A stretch of 64,000 bases of DNA from contig CM073321.1 of assembly GCA_037043015.1 (NCBI GenBank), positions 18,597,001-18,661,000 of the forward strand. Reading direction: 5' to 3'. Below the pieces are notes generated by a model. The model ran no database searches. It was not told the DNA's origin and saw only the letters and a list, made by a program, of their open reading frames with translations. Of the stretch, positions 33,314 through 44,709 are shown in pieces. The stretch's first letter is position 1, and each line of letters opens with the position of its first letter. This DNA comes from Bryum argenteum. Taxonomy: Eukaryota > Streptophyta > Bryopsida > Bryales > Bryaceae. Made by a program: the position numbers and the translations under genes.

Positions 33314-33422
33314 TGATTTCAATATTAATGTCTTCTCTCGGACTGATTTCATTTCAGAGCGGGCTTGTGTCAGGCCCTTTATTTTATCGTAGTATTTGAT
33401 GGTGCTAGTTCCCTCAGCATTG

Positions 33423-33445
33423 GTTTAACTCGAGTCGAGTTGATT
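33423..33445. repeat. Single family A dyad downstream of FCP1
   Basis: A copy with TTTAACTCGA / TCGAGTTGA arms precedes an acceptor-like 'TTCGTATCCAG' (33507). It therefore probably sits in an intron before the next coding block. Confidence 0.8.
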
Positions 33446-33507
33446 TGGCTATATCATATTGCATATCATCCTTGTTGATGATTCCTCTAAAATGAATTCG
33501 TATCCAG

Positions 33508-34421
33508 GTGTCCAATTCCGTCTCGGTTTTGGACAATGATTTTGATTTCCGTTGCGCTGCTTCTGCTGATTCGATTTTGGACTACGGACAATACTCAATT
33601 TCGCAGAGTGGAATGGGCGATATGATGTACTCAGCAGCTACCGCACAATCAACTATGAACTACTCGACAATGGCAATTGATGATGGTGGTGTGGATAGTC
33701 CTCCTTTTGGCGGTAAGCGACCACACTCTGCATGTTCTCCTTCCTTGCTGAAGAACCGTACCATAATAGACGAATCAAGTCAAGGTGGTGTTCCGCAAAG
33801 AAAGCTTTACGATGATTCTGAGTTAGTTGAGGATGCACTTCCGGTACAGGTATGACATACTTGAAGCAGTTCATTTATGAGTTTTTTTTAGTTTTTAACT
33901 TCAATCGTAGTTTGATTTACTTACATTTCTCTATGTCTTTTCATGCACTTAGGCGACAAGTGCAGCAGTCGTGCCCATACCGGTCATTCTTGAGTCTCGG
34001 CTCTTCGTGTATCACCTCATAAGGCATCGTCGCTAAAAATATCTCGTGGTGCGTCGACACATTCTCTCTCTACGTCTTGTCCATTGAAGTCTTTGGAGCC
34101 GGCAGCAGAACTTGGAGACTGTATGACTGAACTAATGGGGCCACCTAATCCGTCTGTTGCCCACGCTGTTGATACCTCGCGTTTGCGCTTCCGGACTATG
34201 CGCCTGCTATTACACAAGGGTCACCGCCAGACTCAATCACACGATGGATTTCAGCCCAGAGTTAGTTGTCCTCCAGTTCGCGATGCATTGGAGCAACGGA
34301 TTTTGAAGCTTCAAAGACGTGAAAATTCAAGTTCGCGTTCGTCACCATACACAGGCTACAGTCGTGGACCAGAAGTGTGGAAGGTACTAGCTGAAATTCG
34401 AAGCCGTTCGCACATGTGATA
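33508..34421 (+). pseudogene. Ser-rich unknown coding block, two exons
   Basis: I do not recognise the protein. Exon one (33508-33848) encodes a Ser/Gln/Met-rich stretch ('SADSILDYGQYSISQSGMGD', 'SPPFGGKRPHSACSPSLLKN') up to the donor 'CAG|GTATGACA'. After the acceptor 'TGCACTTAG' (33952), exon two in a shifted frame encodes 'HAVDTSRLRFRTMRLLLHKG' and ends 'VWKVLAEIRSRSHM' with TGA at 34419-34421. It looks disordered and basic. It may be the 3' continuation of the FCP1 gene or a separate gene of the same element. There is a stop near the start of exon two. Confidence 0.4.
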
Positions 34422-35094
34422 CGGCAACAGTCTTGATTTGATTTAGAGGACATTGAATAATATGGTTCTCCATGGATAGCCCACATTCAACACGATACTG
34501 TATTGTTCTATTGGTATATAGAAATATCGTAATTACCATCGTACATTCAGATCATTCATATGTAACTAGAGCTCACATATATATCTGGATGAGCATATAT
34601 TTCCTTTGACGTAATCAATTGGTGTATACATTGTCTATAAATAAACATACATTCATGCATATTCTATTCTGGGATACAATTATTCATCCATCTATATCTA
34701 CTTTATACCATTTTTAACAGACTATTAGTATTTTTATGATTACTTCAGGGACTCAACAATACTCTCATTATTGAGGGATACTCTCTAAATAATGAATATA
34801 GTGTTCAACCTATGGCCTGGCTCAAAGTGAACAAATTTTCATCAGATACTGGAAAGTGAAGTTCGTGCTCGTCTATGAAACTATCCTTCACCTGGATTGA
34901 GAATTCATCATCTTCTTATAGAACGTAGTGGTGTAAGTCTCCGGGCATTCCATGTAGCAATGCAGTTCCAACAACTTTGGTGGAGGCGTCGTCACGAGGT
35001 TTACTGAGCAATTGGACCTCCATTTCTTTTGCAAACTCACCTTGCAATACAAGAAACACATGATGCAAAATTGGCGCAAATCAATACATGACAG
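34422..35094. other. AT-rich noncoding stretch
   Basis: This is probably a boundary zone between the dyad-bearing gene and the next CACTA element. I looked for a CACTA terminus here and saw none. Confidence 0.4.
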
Positions 35095-35290
35095 AAGGAA
35101 ACACGTCACATGAAACGTGAGGTTACGTTATGTAGCGTCATTCGAAACGTCAACTATTGTTATTGCAAACGTTAATAGAAGTCAATTTAAACACGACGTC
35201 ATGTCAATGTAAACAGTACGTCACGTCATTGGAAACGCGATGGGACGTGACATGAAACGTGCTGTAACGTCTTCAACAACGTGTTGTTAA
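35095..35290. repeat. ACGT-type motif array downstream of the TNP1-like gene
   Basis: About nine copies of an ACGTCATNNNAAACGTG-like unit occur, such as 'AGCGTCATTCGAAACGTC' and 'CACGTCATTGGAAACGCG'. They match arrays at 9.67-10.2, 36.13-36.25, 37.16-37.27 and 52.6-52.9 kb. Confidence 0.75.
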
Positions 35291-35330
35291 TAAACTGTGG
35301 CAACAAATCCGTCTTTTTCACACCAAGTTA

Positions 35331-36110
35331 GTGACAATGCTAACTCAATCAATGAAGAGTAACGTGAAAGAAGAATGCATCCCATACATCTGTTCGCCTG
35401 TCGCGTCGACTACTTGTACATGCTCGGCTTCCTCATCATTCTCCTCATTTGCTCCAACCTCTGTCTCCATGGCTGCAATTGAGGCGTCTTTGCGTGCCGT
35501 GGCATCTTCCGCCTCTTCCGCTCCGTTCGCAGGCTCCATGCCTGCTTCTTCTAAAGCCTCATCCGCCTCCATGTCATCTTTTGTTGCCTCGTTGGGCTCC
35601 TTTGCTAGTGGTAATCACTCCTCAGTCTCCATGGCTACATTTGTTGTGTCTTCCTTCTCAGTGTCTACTGTGGTGAATTGTTGTTTTGCTTCCCGAGCGT
35701 CACGCTTTGGCTTCGCTCTGGATGAGGACTTCTTCATGACCTTCTGTTCAAGATCCTGTGGCATTACAGATGTGAAGGGCCCAAACCTCGCGTTGAATCG
35801 TTTACATAAGTTGGTGACAAGGTCCTCCACCTTCTTCAACCTCGTGTCTTGCGATGCAACCAGCGCTTCAATCGTGTCTAGCCTCTCTCGATCCGCACCT
35901 TCGGCTGCATTGGGCTTGGATGCTGCAATGCGTTCTTCTCTCTCACGTCTCCTCATAGCCTTAACCTTAGCTGCAATTTCATCTTCAGTTGGCTTCCTTC
36001 CAAGCTTTATACTCTGCGTGCGAGTCCAACATTGCATCCATTTAGCACACATTGGCATTTCTTTAGAAACAAACATAATTCGACCGTTCATTATTTGGCG
36101 TCAATGCTAA
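35331..36110 (-). pseudogene. TNP1-like CACTA protein, C-terminal exon
   Basis: The minus strand encodes 'MNGRIMFVSKEMPMCAKWMQ', 'SIKLGRKPTEDEIAAKVKAM', a helical charged stretch 'RRREREERIAASKPN' and 'RLDTIEALVASQDTRLKKVE', then Lys/Arg-rich and acidic alanine-rich tails. This layout matches the C-terminal half of plant transposase-24/PTTA (En/Spm) proteins, DNA-binding accessory factors recognising subterminal repeats. It ends near the ACGT array. The frame is largely open. Upstream exons lie at 36305-36800 and beyond, separated by an intron with the same ACGT motifs. Confidence 0.65.
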
Positions 36111-36119
36111 CGTTCAGCT

Positions 36120-36300
36120 GTTCATGTGCGTTTATATTAACAAAAGACCATGTTCATTAAAACGTCAAGGAACACATATTTTTGTCATAGTAAACGTGTC
36201 GAAACACGATCATACGTCTTCCGAAATGTAGGAGCAACGTTAAAGGTAACATGTATAACTTTCCGTCAATGAACTTACTAGCGTTGACACCGCGTCTATT
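36120..36300 (-). other. Intron with ACGT-type motifs
   Basis: It includes 'TGTCATAGTAAACGTGTC' and 'ACGTCTTCCGAAATGT' units between two TNP1-like exons. Confidence 0.55.
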
Positions 36301-36304
36301 AATT

Positions 36305-36850
36305 GTGTCTAGGCTTTACCACTCTTGGCCGGCCTCCCAAGCAAAATACTGGACATCATTCTAGATTTCTTTAGCACTACTGGGTCGTCTTTGAGTTCCA
36401 ACAATTTATTCCAATGATCCACAGCAATGTCCGCACGCTTTGCACCTACCTCCTTGATTAACTTATTCAGCTGGTACTTCACCCGCGTAACGCACCTCGA
36501 CATCTTAGTTTTGAACCAACTCTCACTTAGTTCGGTCGTATCACCATAGAACTGAAATTCTGACCTTACCTTTTTAATGAAGGCCCTTTTGGCTGCGTCC
36601 GTCTGCCCGATCCAGCACGGATCAGTTGTCGGATCTAATTGGCTTGAAATTTTGTGAAGCTCCTTGCTGAGTAGTGGGTCGTGACTGCCCACAGGCAGGC
36701 CCCGTCGGTCCAGCCGTATGCACATCGGCTCCTTGTATGGATCTTTGACTTAGACATCCACTTCGTCTGATTCTCCTATATCATCTTCCTCGTCTATGTA
36801 TTCATATTTGAATTCTTCTTCATCTGCATCTTCTGCATGTTCGAAAGAGG
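36305..36850 (-). pseudogene. TNP1-like CACTA protein, central exon (transposase-24-like)
   Basis: It encodes 'MCIRLDRRGLPVGSHDPLLS', 'QLDPTTDPCWIGQTD', 'FIKKVRSEFQFYGDTTELSE', 'VTRVKYQLNKLIKEVGAKRA' and 'HWNKLLELKDDPVVLKKS'. The succession 'LPVG' / 'W...K..F..KV...F' / 'K..+..W..+.+......P......W..l' is the hallmark of the plant transposase-24 region. Upstream, 36750-36850 encodes an acidic Glu/Asp stretch. An in-frame stop (36751-36753) lies between the acidic stretch and the rest. The protein would be the TNPA-like partner of the TNP2 at 51.1-53.8 kb. Confidence 0.7.
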
Positions 36851-37159
36851 AAAAAAACGGGTTAGCCCCTATGATGCAGACCCCAAGCCGCGCTTTGTAG
36901 TCATAGGCCTAGTCCTTGCTGGTCCCTTTCCTTTACAGGACTGAATGGCCTTCCCCGAAGAGGTGTCAGTGTCACTGGCGCGAGATGATGGCGTAAGGTC
37001 TTTGTTGTTCTCAAATGAACGTCTCGCAGATAGAGTCGGTATCCTCTTCACAACCCCTGCAGGTTATCATAGAATACAAGTTAACTTCTACAAAGTTTGC
37101 AGTATCATGGTACATGCACAACCAACAGTGTACAATAAATCTCGTGTACTAAACTTCCT

Positions 37160-37270
37160 GGATCACACGACACATTAGAATTGACGTTGAGTCACGTTTC
37201 ATTTAACGTTATGAATCGTTTTGAATATCGCGACTTTGCGTGAAGTTTACGTTAAACGACGTCTAAATAA
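37160..37270 (-). repeat. ACGT-type motifs in an upstream intron
   Basis: Units such as 'CACGTTTCATTTAACGTTA' occur between TNP1-like exons (36869-37055 and 37440-37620). Confidence 0.55.
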
Positions 37271-37439
37271 CTGTAATTCTCTCTTCAAATGAGGATACAT
37301 GTTCTTCAGTAATAACTTATCAGCATGTCACTTTTCTTTGTGTTCAGATTATTAATTGGGGCCTAGTTAGAAAGGTATTAACAAAGTAAGCAGCGAATAC
37401 ATTATTTTTAATTCTAAATGATTAGGGATTGCAAAACTT

Positions 37440-38600
37440 ACGTGCAGGTTTACGACGTTGAGATGGTGGTGAAGCCGTGCCTGTGGGAGTGTTTCCGATG
37501 TTTAGGGCTTGGTGGCGCCTATAGGTCCATCCAGTTTGTGTCCACTCGGCGCTCTATATTCTTTCGCCTCTTCCGGGACATGTTCCCGTCATCATCCTAG
37601 TCCTCCATCTCAAAATTGGTAAAGCCTTCTTCTGGCAGTGCTGCTTGAAGCGCTCGCAATGATGTCGAGTTTCTTCTAACATGTAACTTTGAAATTTGTT
37701 GCGGCCAGTCGTGAAATAATTCCTTTCTTAGACCGGAGTTTCTGTTACCACGAAGCAACAAGTGCGTCTAGTGTTATGAACCTCCTCTATCAGTGTAAGG
37801 ACGGCGCAGGCACAATCACAGACTTTCGTCCTAACTCTAAACTAATCTCTAGAAAGTGAAAATACCGAAATTGAAAGCACAATGACCATCACGGTTAGAC
37901 TTGCGTGGAAATGAAATAGAAGAAGACTAGAAATTCGTCAAATCCAAATACGGTGAAGGTAATTGAATAGGTAGTCGCTAGTTTGGACGTCGATGCTACG
38001 TCACAACAGTTCAAGGTTGACAGCGAAAATAAACCCTAAAGCAAAGAAAAGCTAGTTTGAGTGAAAAAGTTCACAAGAACTGAGGCCATGTGACAGAAAA
38101 GCAAATCTAATCGATACCCTAGATGTGGAGAAGTACTAATTAGTTTGAGAGTTGTTGCATGGTTTAGGTTTACCTCTACACGCAACCTCAATACATCTGG
38201 AAGTTTTTTTCTAAAAAAAACGACTTAAATAGCGGCCAGAATTGCTTACGTAAACTTTGGTGTTTCCAGTAGGTTGGGAAGCTTCTTCGGGCTCGTAATA
38301 CGCTCGCCTTTGTGGCTGCCATGTGCTTCGCCTTGGCACAAAGTCTAATTCGTGTGACGGCGATCGCCGTCTCTTCCAATCTCTGTTCACCGCTGCAGCA
38401 GTGGAGAATTTTATCGATGAAGCCGCACGCGATGTTACAAACAACAAATTGTTAAAGTCCTCCTCAAATCCTGCCTCTTTCGAACGTTGCGCAATCTCAA
38501 TTCTATTTCTCTCGACCATGTCATCACGAAGAAGCTCATACTGAGGTTTAACCGCCGCCGCGTCCATATCTCCCATGATCCGAGTAATGAATAGGAAAAT
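37440..38600 (-). pseudogene. TNP1-like gene, 5' exons
   Basis: Two coding blocks are seen on the minus strand. The first, 38576-38235, encodes 'MGDMDAAAVKPQYELLRDDM' then 'VERNRIEIAQRSKEAGFEED', a 'YE..R...+..N...' motif common in TNP1-like and SAP-type plant proteins. It is followed by an Arg-rich stretch. The second, 37620-37440, encodes 'DDDGNMSRKRRKNIERRVDT' and 'PPSPKHRKHSHRHG', which is strongly basic. Between them (37630-38200) nothing coding is clear. Stops interrupt both. These would be the N-terminal exons of the CACTA accessory gene. Confidence 0.5.
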
Positions 38601-38956
38601 TTGGCAGCCATCAGTGCGGTAGAGTAGTGACCTCTAAACGCGTGGCTACTCCATCTTGCGGCGGTGACCAGGTACGTCTGACCCGTTACCGTGACTTTTC
38701 TCAATCCCCCTTGCAATACTACAATAAAGAAAATGATGTCATGTACTCTCTCTTATTTGTATGATTTCATGTCCTTTTTGCTGTAGTAAAAGTCAATGTC
38801 AAATATTAAAAAGCGTTGTTGGTACCTTAATACGTTCTTTCGGAACCTGTACTGAATTTGGTCCAACGCTATTTCTAAGAAGCTAAGTGTGATTAGTGTT
38901 ATTTGATGTCTTCCAAATCGACTTGAACCATAAAATGAAACGCGATTATTGTCATT
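38601..38956 (-). other. Upstream flank of the TNP1-like gene, cut by the composite element
   Basis: Noncoding. It ends where the G-rich block of the hAT-like element begins, at the sequence 'TTGTCATTTATGGGGG', which is a possible decayed terminus. Confidence 0.4.
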
Positions 38957-39145
38957 TATGGGGGGGTAGGGCAAGGGAGGGGGGGTAGGGCGGGGGAAGG
39001 GGGGTACGGGCGGGGGAAGGGGGGTACGGGCGGGGGAGGGGGGGGAGGGGGGGGAGTAGGGCGGGGGAGGAGAAGGGGGTTAGGGGTTGGGAACGGGGGG
39101 TAAGGGGGTAAGGTGGTTTAGGGGGGGGGGTAAGTAGGGAGTAAG
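38957..39145. repeat. G-rich minisatellite at the element's left edge
   Basis: GGGGTAGGGCGGGGGA-type repeats occur, all G-rich on the plus strand. Confidence 0.9.
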
Positions 39146-39671
39146 GGGGGTTGATGCGTTTTCATTTATTTTTTTTAAAATTTTTTCTTGAATTTTTTTT
39201 TCGAGAATTTTTTAAAATAGAAATATCGTAGTATTTACAAATTGATTCATGCATAGGTTGAGTGGTATTTGGCAAGGTATGCATATGAGCGGTTGGAAGA
39301 GTGAGGAGGGGTGGGAATAAGTAAATATGTGCACCCAAATCAAAACAATGCAATTAAATATGTCATAGGACTAAGTACACATGCATCGAATAAGAGAAAT
39401 TGCCTTATTTTTCATACATAAGGCGAATGTAATATAGTAAAAAGTAGAAAGCATGCATAATAATATGATATAATATAATTCATAGTGAATAACGATACAA
39501 CGTAGATATAAGGAAATTATATATATTACCACAACACATAATCTAAACTTCTCTATTTTATTTTTTTTCAATAAACTTATGCACTATAATAGACTAATAA
39601 TAGTGTCTAATAAAGGACTACAATAATGATGAGAAGTTCTAAAATACCCAAATAGATAATATAAGTCCGTT
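39146..39671 (-). other. AT-rich 3' flank of the hAT gene
   Basis: It contains a block shared with 48610-48735: 'GATTCATGCATAGGTTGAGT' and 'AACAATGCAATTAAATATGT' occur in both. The 3' ends of the hAT and kinase genes are therefore homologous. No gene is seen. Confidence 0.65.
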
Positions 39672-42600
39672 CTACTTATTAAAACAATTTGATCGCCGCA
39701 CCCTTTCAGTGGATGTACCCTCCATGTTGGGATCTCGGATAAGGTCTTGGATAACAACGTCATCATCATCGGGCGCCTCATCGCACTGTGGGTCACCATC
39801 ATCGTCGTCGTTGTCGTTGTTGCCACGTTCAATATCATCGTCGTCGTCGCTACCACTTGAAGAACAAGTAGACTCATTGCGAAGAAGGGCTATTTTTTCG
39901 CCGTATAGGTTTTCCTCAAGTCTAATAATCTTGAGTCTCTTTGCTCTGGGACACTCCCCATCCGAATTCACCAGCGGTCCTCTAAGAACAACAAAAGCTG
40001 GTGTTGATGAAGTGCGACTAGGAACATATGTGTCCACGAATGGTTCAATTACCGTGTTTGGGTTCCTCCCCCCTATTCCTAATGAAGAACGTCTGCTTGG
40101 CCTGGAAGACAAGACATCGCCAACATTCTGTCCCCCTCCATCTACAGTGTCTGCAATGCCTTTAGGCCGTATCCGTTTTGTAGTGGATGTTGAGCCTCCA
40201 AACCCTCCGCGGTCTATGTTTCCGCTAGGAGTGTTAGTTCCCCCACGTCCTCTAGCTCCGTTTCTTCCACGTGCTTGGTGGTATTGTCCCATTGGATGAT
40301 GGATAGCGGGCCTAGGGATAATAGGAGGCCTCCTACGGGACCCATCAGATTGGGAAGCTCTTCCACTAGCATTTGTTGCTCCTCCACTAGTATTTGGTGT
40401 AGGTGTATTTAGCCCAGAGACTGTTCTGGCGACCGGAATATCCGCGTGCATAGGGTCAACATCATCGGTGAATTCGAATGCATCGTGAATCCTACTGATA
40501 TTCGGATCAAGACATTGGGGCGCAACAACGGGTGTAATAGTTCTCCCAATCCCTCCCAATCTTGATGCATTTGGGCTATTTCCCACTTCTTGCGGGGCCC
40601 CATTTTCAAAACGATCCACAATTGTTGTATAGGTATTGGGAGTTCCAATAGTACCAATTGTGCCATCTTCTCCCTCGTTCTGCTCATTGTCCTCATTGTT
40701 TCCGAAAGAGGGGTGGTTGTAGTTAACATCATGAGCGGGTATGGTTTGATTTGCTTCACGATCTAGCCCATGATCTGAATCTTCGTTTTCCGAATCCGAT
40801 ACTGTAATCCGCGCTTGATTGATGCCGACATCAAGGCCATTGTCTGGCGATGGAATGCGACGAGTAGGACTTGTACTCCATGCTCCAGCACCCCAACGGA
40901 TTGGCTCTTGGTCATCGTCCATTCCATCGTCTTCACCGTAATACTCCCTACTCTCCCCTAGAAGGTCCGCACCTTCAACCCAGAGATCTGGATTTTGTCG
41001 GTACTCTCTACCTTCCCAATTGGCTTCCATGTCACTATCGTCCTCCTCTTCTAGGAACTCTCGGTTGGCCTTATCTACCGGAACTGGGCCGAGGGCATCT
41101 GGGTCTGAATCCTCTGAGTTGGCATTGTCTTCATACCAGCAAAGTGGTTCGGGCCCTGGTCTTTTCTGTAATACACGGCCATTGGTATAGATATACACTA
41201 ATGTCTCTGCCTTTTCTGAGCCTAACTGATTTCGGCTCTTATTGTGCACAAATGAGTAAGCACTCCAATTACGCTCACATGAACTAGCTGAACATGTGAG
41301 AGACAATATGCAATCCGCTATTTTGGAAATGTACTGATCTCCAATCCTATACCACCATTGATGGGGGAGCATGTTCATTGCACGGATGTTGAAGGCAATG
41401 TCGGGGCTATATGGCCCTTTACCTTCGTCATACTCTTGTAATTCGGATATGACGTCTTCATACTTCACACCCACCACGTCTTTTAATTTCTGAATTACAC
41501 GATATAGCGCACGGAGGGCTACGCCATCTTGCTTTAGCGCTGCATTGTCCTTGAGATATGGATTCAAGAGGGCAGCTGCGTAGTGAAGATCCGTAAAACA
41601 CATGGCCCTCCTCGCTCTGAATGAATCCTCCAATATTGTTGCAATATCTGGTCGGACGCTAAATGGTGGATCCCTGAATGAAGTCACATGTTGATGCAAT
41701 CCTTGTGGTATGAGCCATGCCTTACCCATTGCGGGTTCTCGGCCATCAAACACGCGTAATGCTTTCAAAACCTCCTGCGTCATGTAAATGAAATTCTTAC
41801 ACCGCTGCCAGAAGGCCCCATCCTCAATGGTGCGCACGATATTGCGCTAGGCGGTGGCTGCCCGCTCCCCTCCCATTCTGTCCCTCAAGGTATTGGTATA
41901 GTTCTGAACTCGGGGATGGTCTTTCAGTGCCTCTAGGACAAGCTTGAGTTTGACGAGTCGGTCCATTATCAACATATTGCATGCAAAGCGCGTCTCCCCC
42001 GGCACCAGGATTGAGAGTTTAGGACTCAATTCACAAAATGTTGCCATTGTTGCATGATGGTTCCTAATATAATGGCACAACTTTCTTGCCCTCTCGAAAG
42101 GTCCTTGAAGATGTCGATTTTTGCCCAATCTTCCAATAGGAGATCCAAAGCATGAGCCATGCATCCTTGCAAGAAAATCCATGGATACTCCTCGATGATA
42201 CATTTCATTGCTCCAAGCATGTTTGCAGTGTTATCCGTACACACTGCACTCACATTCTTAGGTCCCACCTTCTCAATGAATACTTTGAGTTTGTCTGCTA
42301 TATACGTTGCAGATTTTGTTTGCCTAGTGGTGTCAATGCTTCCTAGAAATACATCTCCAGGTGGGCACGTCATCATCACATTCATGAGGGGCCTACGATT
42401 AACATCGTCCCAACCATCGGTGCATATGGACACCCCATACGCGGATTTTGCAAATCTAGTTCTTCACTCAATCTCCTTCTCGACTCGCAATCTGCTGGGT
42501 TCTATGAGATTAGTCCTGAATGGGTGATAAGATGGAGGAACATAGTCAGACCTCGCCTTGGAAGTTGCTAAAACCGCTTCAATAAAAAACGGGTTCCTGG

Positions 42601-43168
42601 CCACGTTGAATGGGATATTTGCGTTATAGAAACAATCTGCCCACTTTTCATCCAATTTTCTTCTCTTCGCGGTGTTCAAAGATTCCTCCATGCTACGTTG
42701 GCAAACTGCTACAGACCTCGTAGAATTTGATGCGCCTCGGGTAGCTGACATGGAGTGTGGATTCTCACGTCCCTCTACCACCCACGCATCCCGGCCTCCT
42801 CTGTGAGGACTTCCACCCCTCTCTCCAACCCTTGTGTTTGTATCAACACCTACATGGCATGAAGAACCACTAGGAATTCCCTTGGAGGGACCATCTGTAG
42901 TAGAATCTCCACCGTGCATGTCTTCATCACTCATTCTGGCGGGAACTATGCCCCCACATTTTGCAAACCTGCTGCGAATACGATGGGGTACAAGGGAACA
43001 CACACTCTTCTCGGATTTCGGCATGTAGCCTAGGTGCATGAATGCTCGAATTTTTTTGTAGGTGAATGTTGTGTTGCAAAAAACACAAGTAATGTTCCCA
43101 TCATCATGAAATTCATACCACAAATTCCACTCTCTTGTTGTCCTCCGTTGGCTTCCCATCGCATTCAA
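39672..43168 (-). pseudogene. hAT transposase gene with long acidic tail
   Basis: The gene encodes a hAT-type transposase, the DDE enzyme that excises and inserts the element. In order: a BED-type zinc finger (43100-42960; 'NITCVFCNTTF', then His and Cys); 'KLDEKWADCFYNANIPFNVA' (pre-core); a DUF659-like start of the catalytic core ('YGVSICTDGWDDVNRRPLMN', 'VCTDNTANMLGAMK', 'WIFLQGCMAHALDLLLEDWA', about 42430-42100); the middle region; then the C-terminal dimerisation domain ('SLTCSASSCERNWSAYSFVH', 'KSRNQLGSEKAETLVYIYTN', about 41290-41160). An unusual acidic, low-complexity tail of about 490 residues follows to 39672. Lesions are one TGA (42464-42466), one frame change near 42100 and one TAG near 41847. 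The enzyme is inactive as it stands but young. A TATA box lies at 43433. Confidence 0.85.
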
Positions 43169-43179
43169 GCCTAAAGGAT

Positions 43180-43460
43180 GAAGGCTCTAGTGGCCAATTT
43201 GGTATATCATGTAAACCCTCTTAATAATTCTTTGCTCTATTCTCTTGCGTGAACCAATTTTGACATTACCTCCGCTGTCAGCTAGCGCTGGTTGCCATCG
43301 TTGTAGAAAAAAAAATTGAAAACCTCCTCCCAATGTGCTGAAACGCCCTTCCCCAATCCCCAATCCAACCCTCACGCAGAGAAGTGGATCTTGAGAGCTA
43401 GGAGGGGCGGATTACAAATGAGAAGTTCGCCCCTTATATAGTGGTTGGACCCCCATGGTA
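43180..43460 (-). promoter_or_regulatory. hAT gene promoter and 5' leader (TATA at 43433-43441)
   Basis: On the minus strand, 'CTATATAAG' precedes a leader with 'TCAAGATCCACTTCTC' and a short intron-like interval before the ATG. The 170 bp from the TATA box down is clearly homologous to the RING-gene promoter at 47905-48070. Confidence 0.75.
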
Positions 43461-43469
43461 CATGGATGG

Positions 43470-44090
43470 GAACATGGGGATTTCAATGGGGGTAGGGGCG
43501 GGTTACGGGGGGAGGGGCGGGTTACGGGGGGGGAGGGGCGGGTTACGGAGGGAAAGGGGCGGGTTACGGGGGGAACGGCGGTTTACGGGGAGAGGGGCGG
43601 GTTACGGGTTGGGGGCGGGTTATGGGGGGGTAGGGGCGGGTTACGGGGAGAGGGGGGGGTTACGAGGGAGGAGGGGCGGGTTACAGGGGGCGGGGAAGAA
43701 GAGGGTACGGGAGTAGGGGGGGTAGAGGGAGGGGAAAGGGGCGGGGGAAGGGCGGGGGAAAGGGGGGCGGGGGAAGGGGGGATAGGGAGAAGGGGGGGTA
43801 GGGGGAGGGATAGAGGGGGGGTAGAGGGAGGGATAGAGGAGGGGTAGAGGGAGGGATAGAGGAGGGGTAGAGGGAGGGTAGTGGGAGGGATAGGGGAGGT
43901 AGAGGGAGGGATAGGAGAGGTAGAGGGAGGGATAAGCGGGGGTAGGGGGAGGGATAAGGGGGGGTAGGGGGAGGGATAAGGGGGAGGGGGTAGAGGGAGG
44001 GATAAGGGGGGGTAGGGGGAGGGGGGAAAGGGGGGGTAGGGGAGGGGGAAAGGGGGTGGGAGGTGGGATAGAAGAGGGAGTAAGGACACG
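43470..44090. repeat. G-rich minisatellite upstream of the hAT gene
   Basis: Units such as 'GGGGCGGGTTACGGGG' (period about 20) pass into 'GGTAGAGGGAGGGATA' units. It corresponds in reverse to 22630-23200. Confidence 0.9.
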
Positions 44091-44159
44091 TGTTGCGTTT
44101 TTTAAATGTTGTTTTAATTTTTTTAATTTTTTTGAACAAAATGTTATTTGAAGAAGGAT

Positions 44160-44420
44160 GAAATAAACATAACACTACCTAGTATATTTTCTAGTCTTAA
44201 TATAAATTGTGATCGTAAAATCAAATATATGATTGAACCATTAAGATGATAAATTTATTTGTAATATAATATTGGGAAGAAGAATCAAATAAACATAATA
44301 CCACCCACGAATACATTCTTAACTCTTAATATAAATTGTGAGCGTAAAATCAAATATATGATTAAACCATTAGGATGATAAATTTATTTGTAATTTAGCA
44401 TTGGGAAGAAAAATGAATTA
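44160..44420. repeat. Tandem repeat of about 127 bp, two units
   Basis: Units are marked by 'AATCAAATATATGATT' and 'GATAAATTTATTTGTAAT', reverse homologues of the three units at 22163-22555. Confidence 0.85.
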
Positions 44421-44709
44421 AACATAATAGAAGGTGGGATTGGAGAAAAATAGCACACATTTTAAGAATATCATTTTTTTTGGGACGTCGTAGCTCGACT
44501 TTGAAATAGAGGAGGGAATTGGTTTGTAGTAAGGCAATTTTGAATAAGAGAGGGAAATACGGGAACTTCATTTCTCTCTTTCCTTGGATCCCCCCTTCAC
44601 TCCTTCCACCTACCGGGTACCTTTAAGGTAATGAAGTCCAAACATTCCTTACTAAAGCCGAGATTTGGACTTTCTCGGATATAGTGGGGGGAATGTTTGA
44701 CTTTTCTAC

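Noticed and set aside
38940..38960. TTGTCATTTATGGGG as the left terminus of the composite element
   Set aside because: It matches the CAAGGTTGTCATA end only over seven bases, and the flank does not repeat the ACTGTGAA found after 51120. It is kept only as a possibility.
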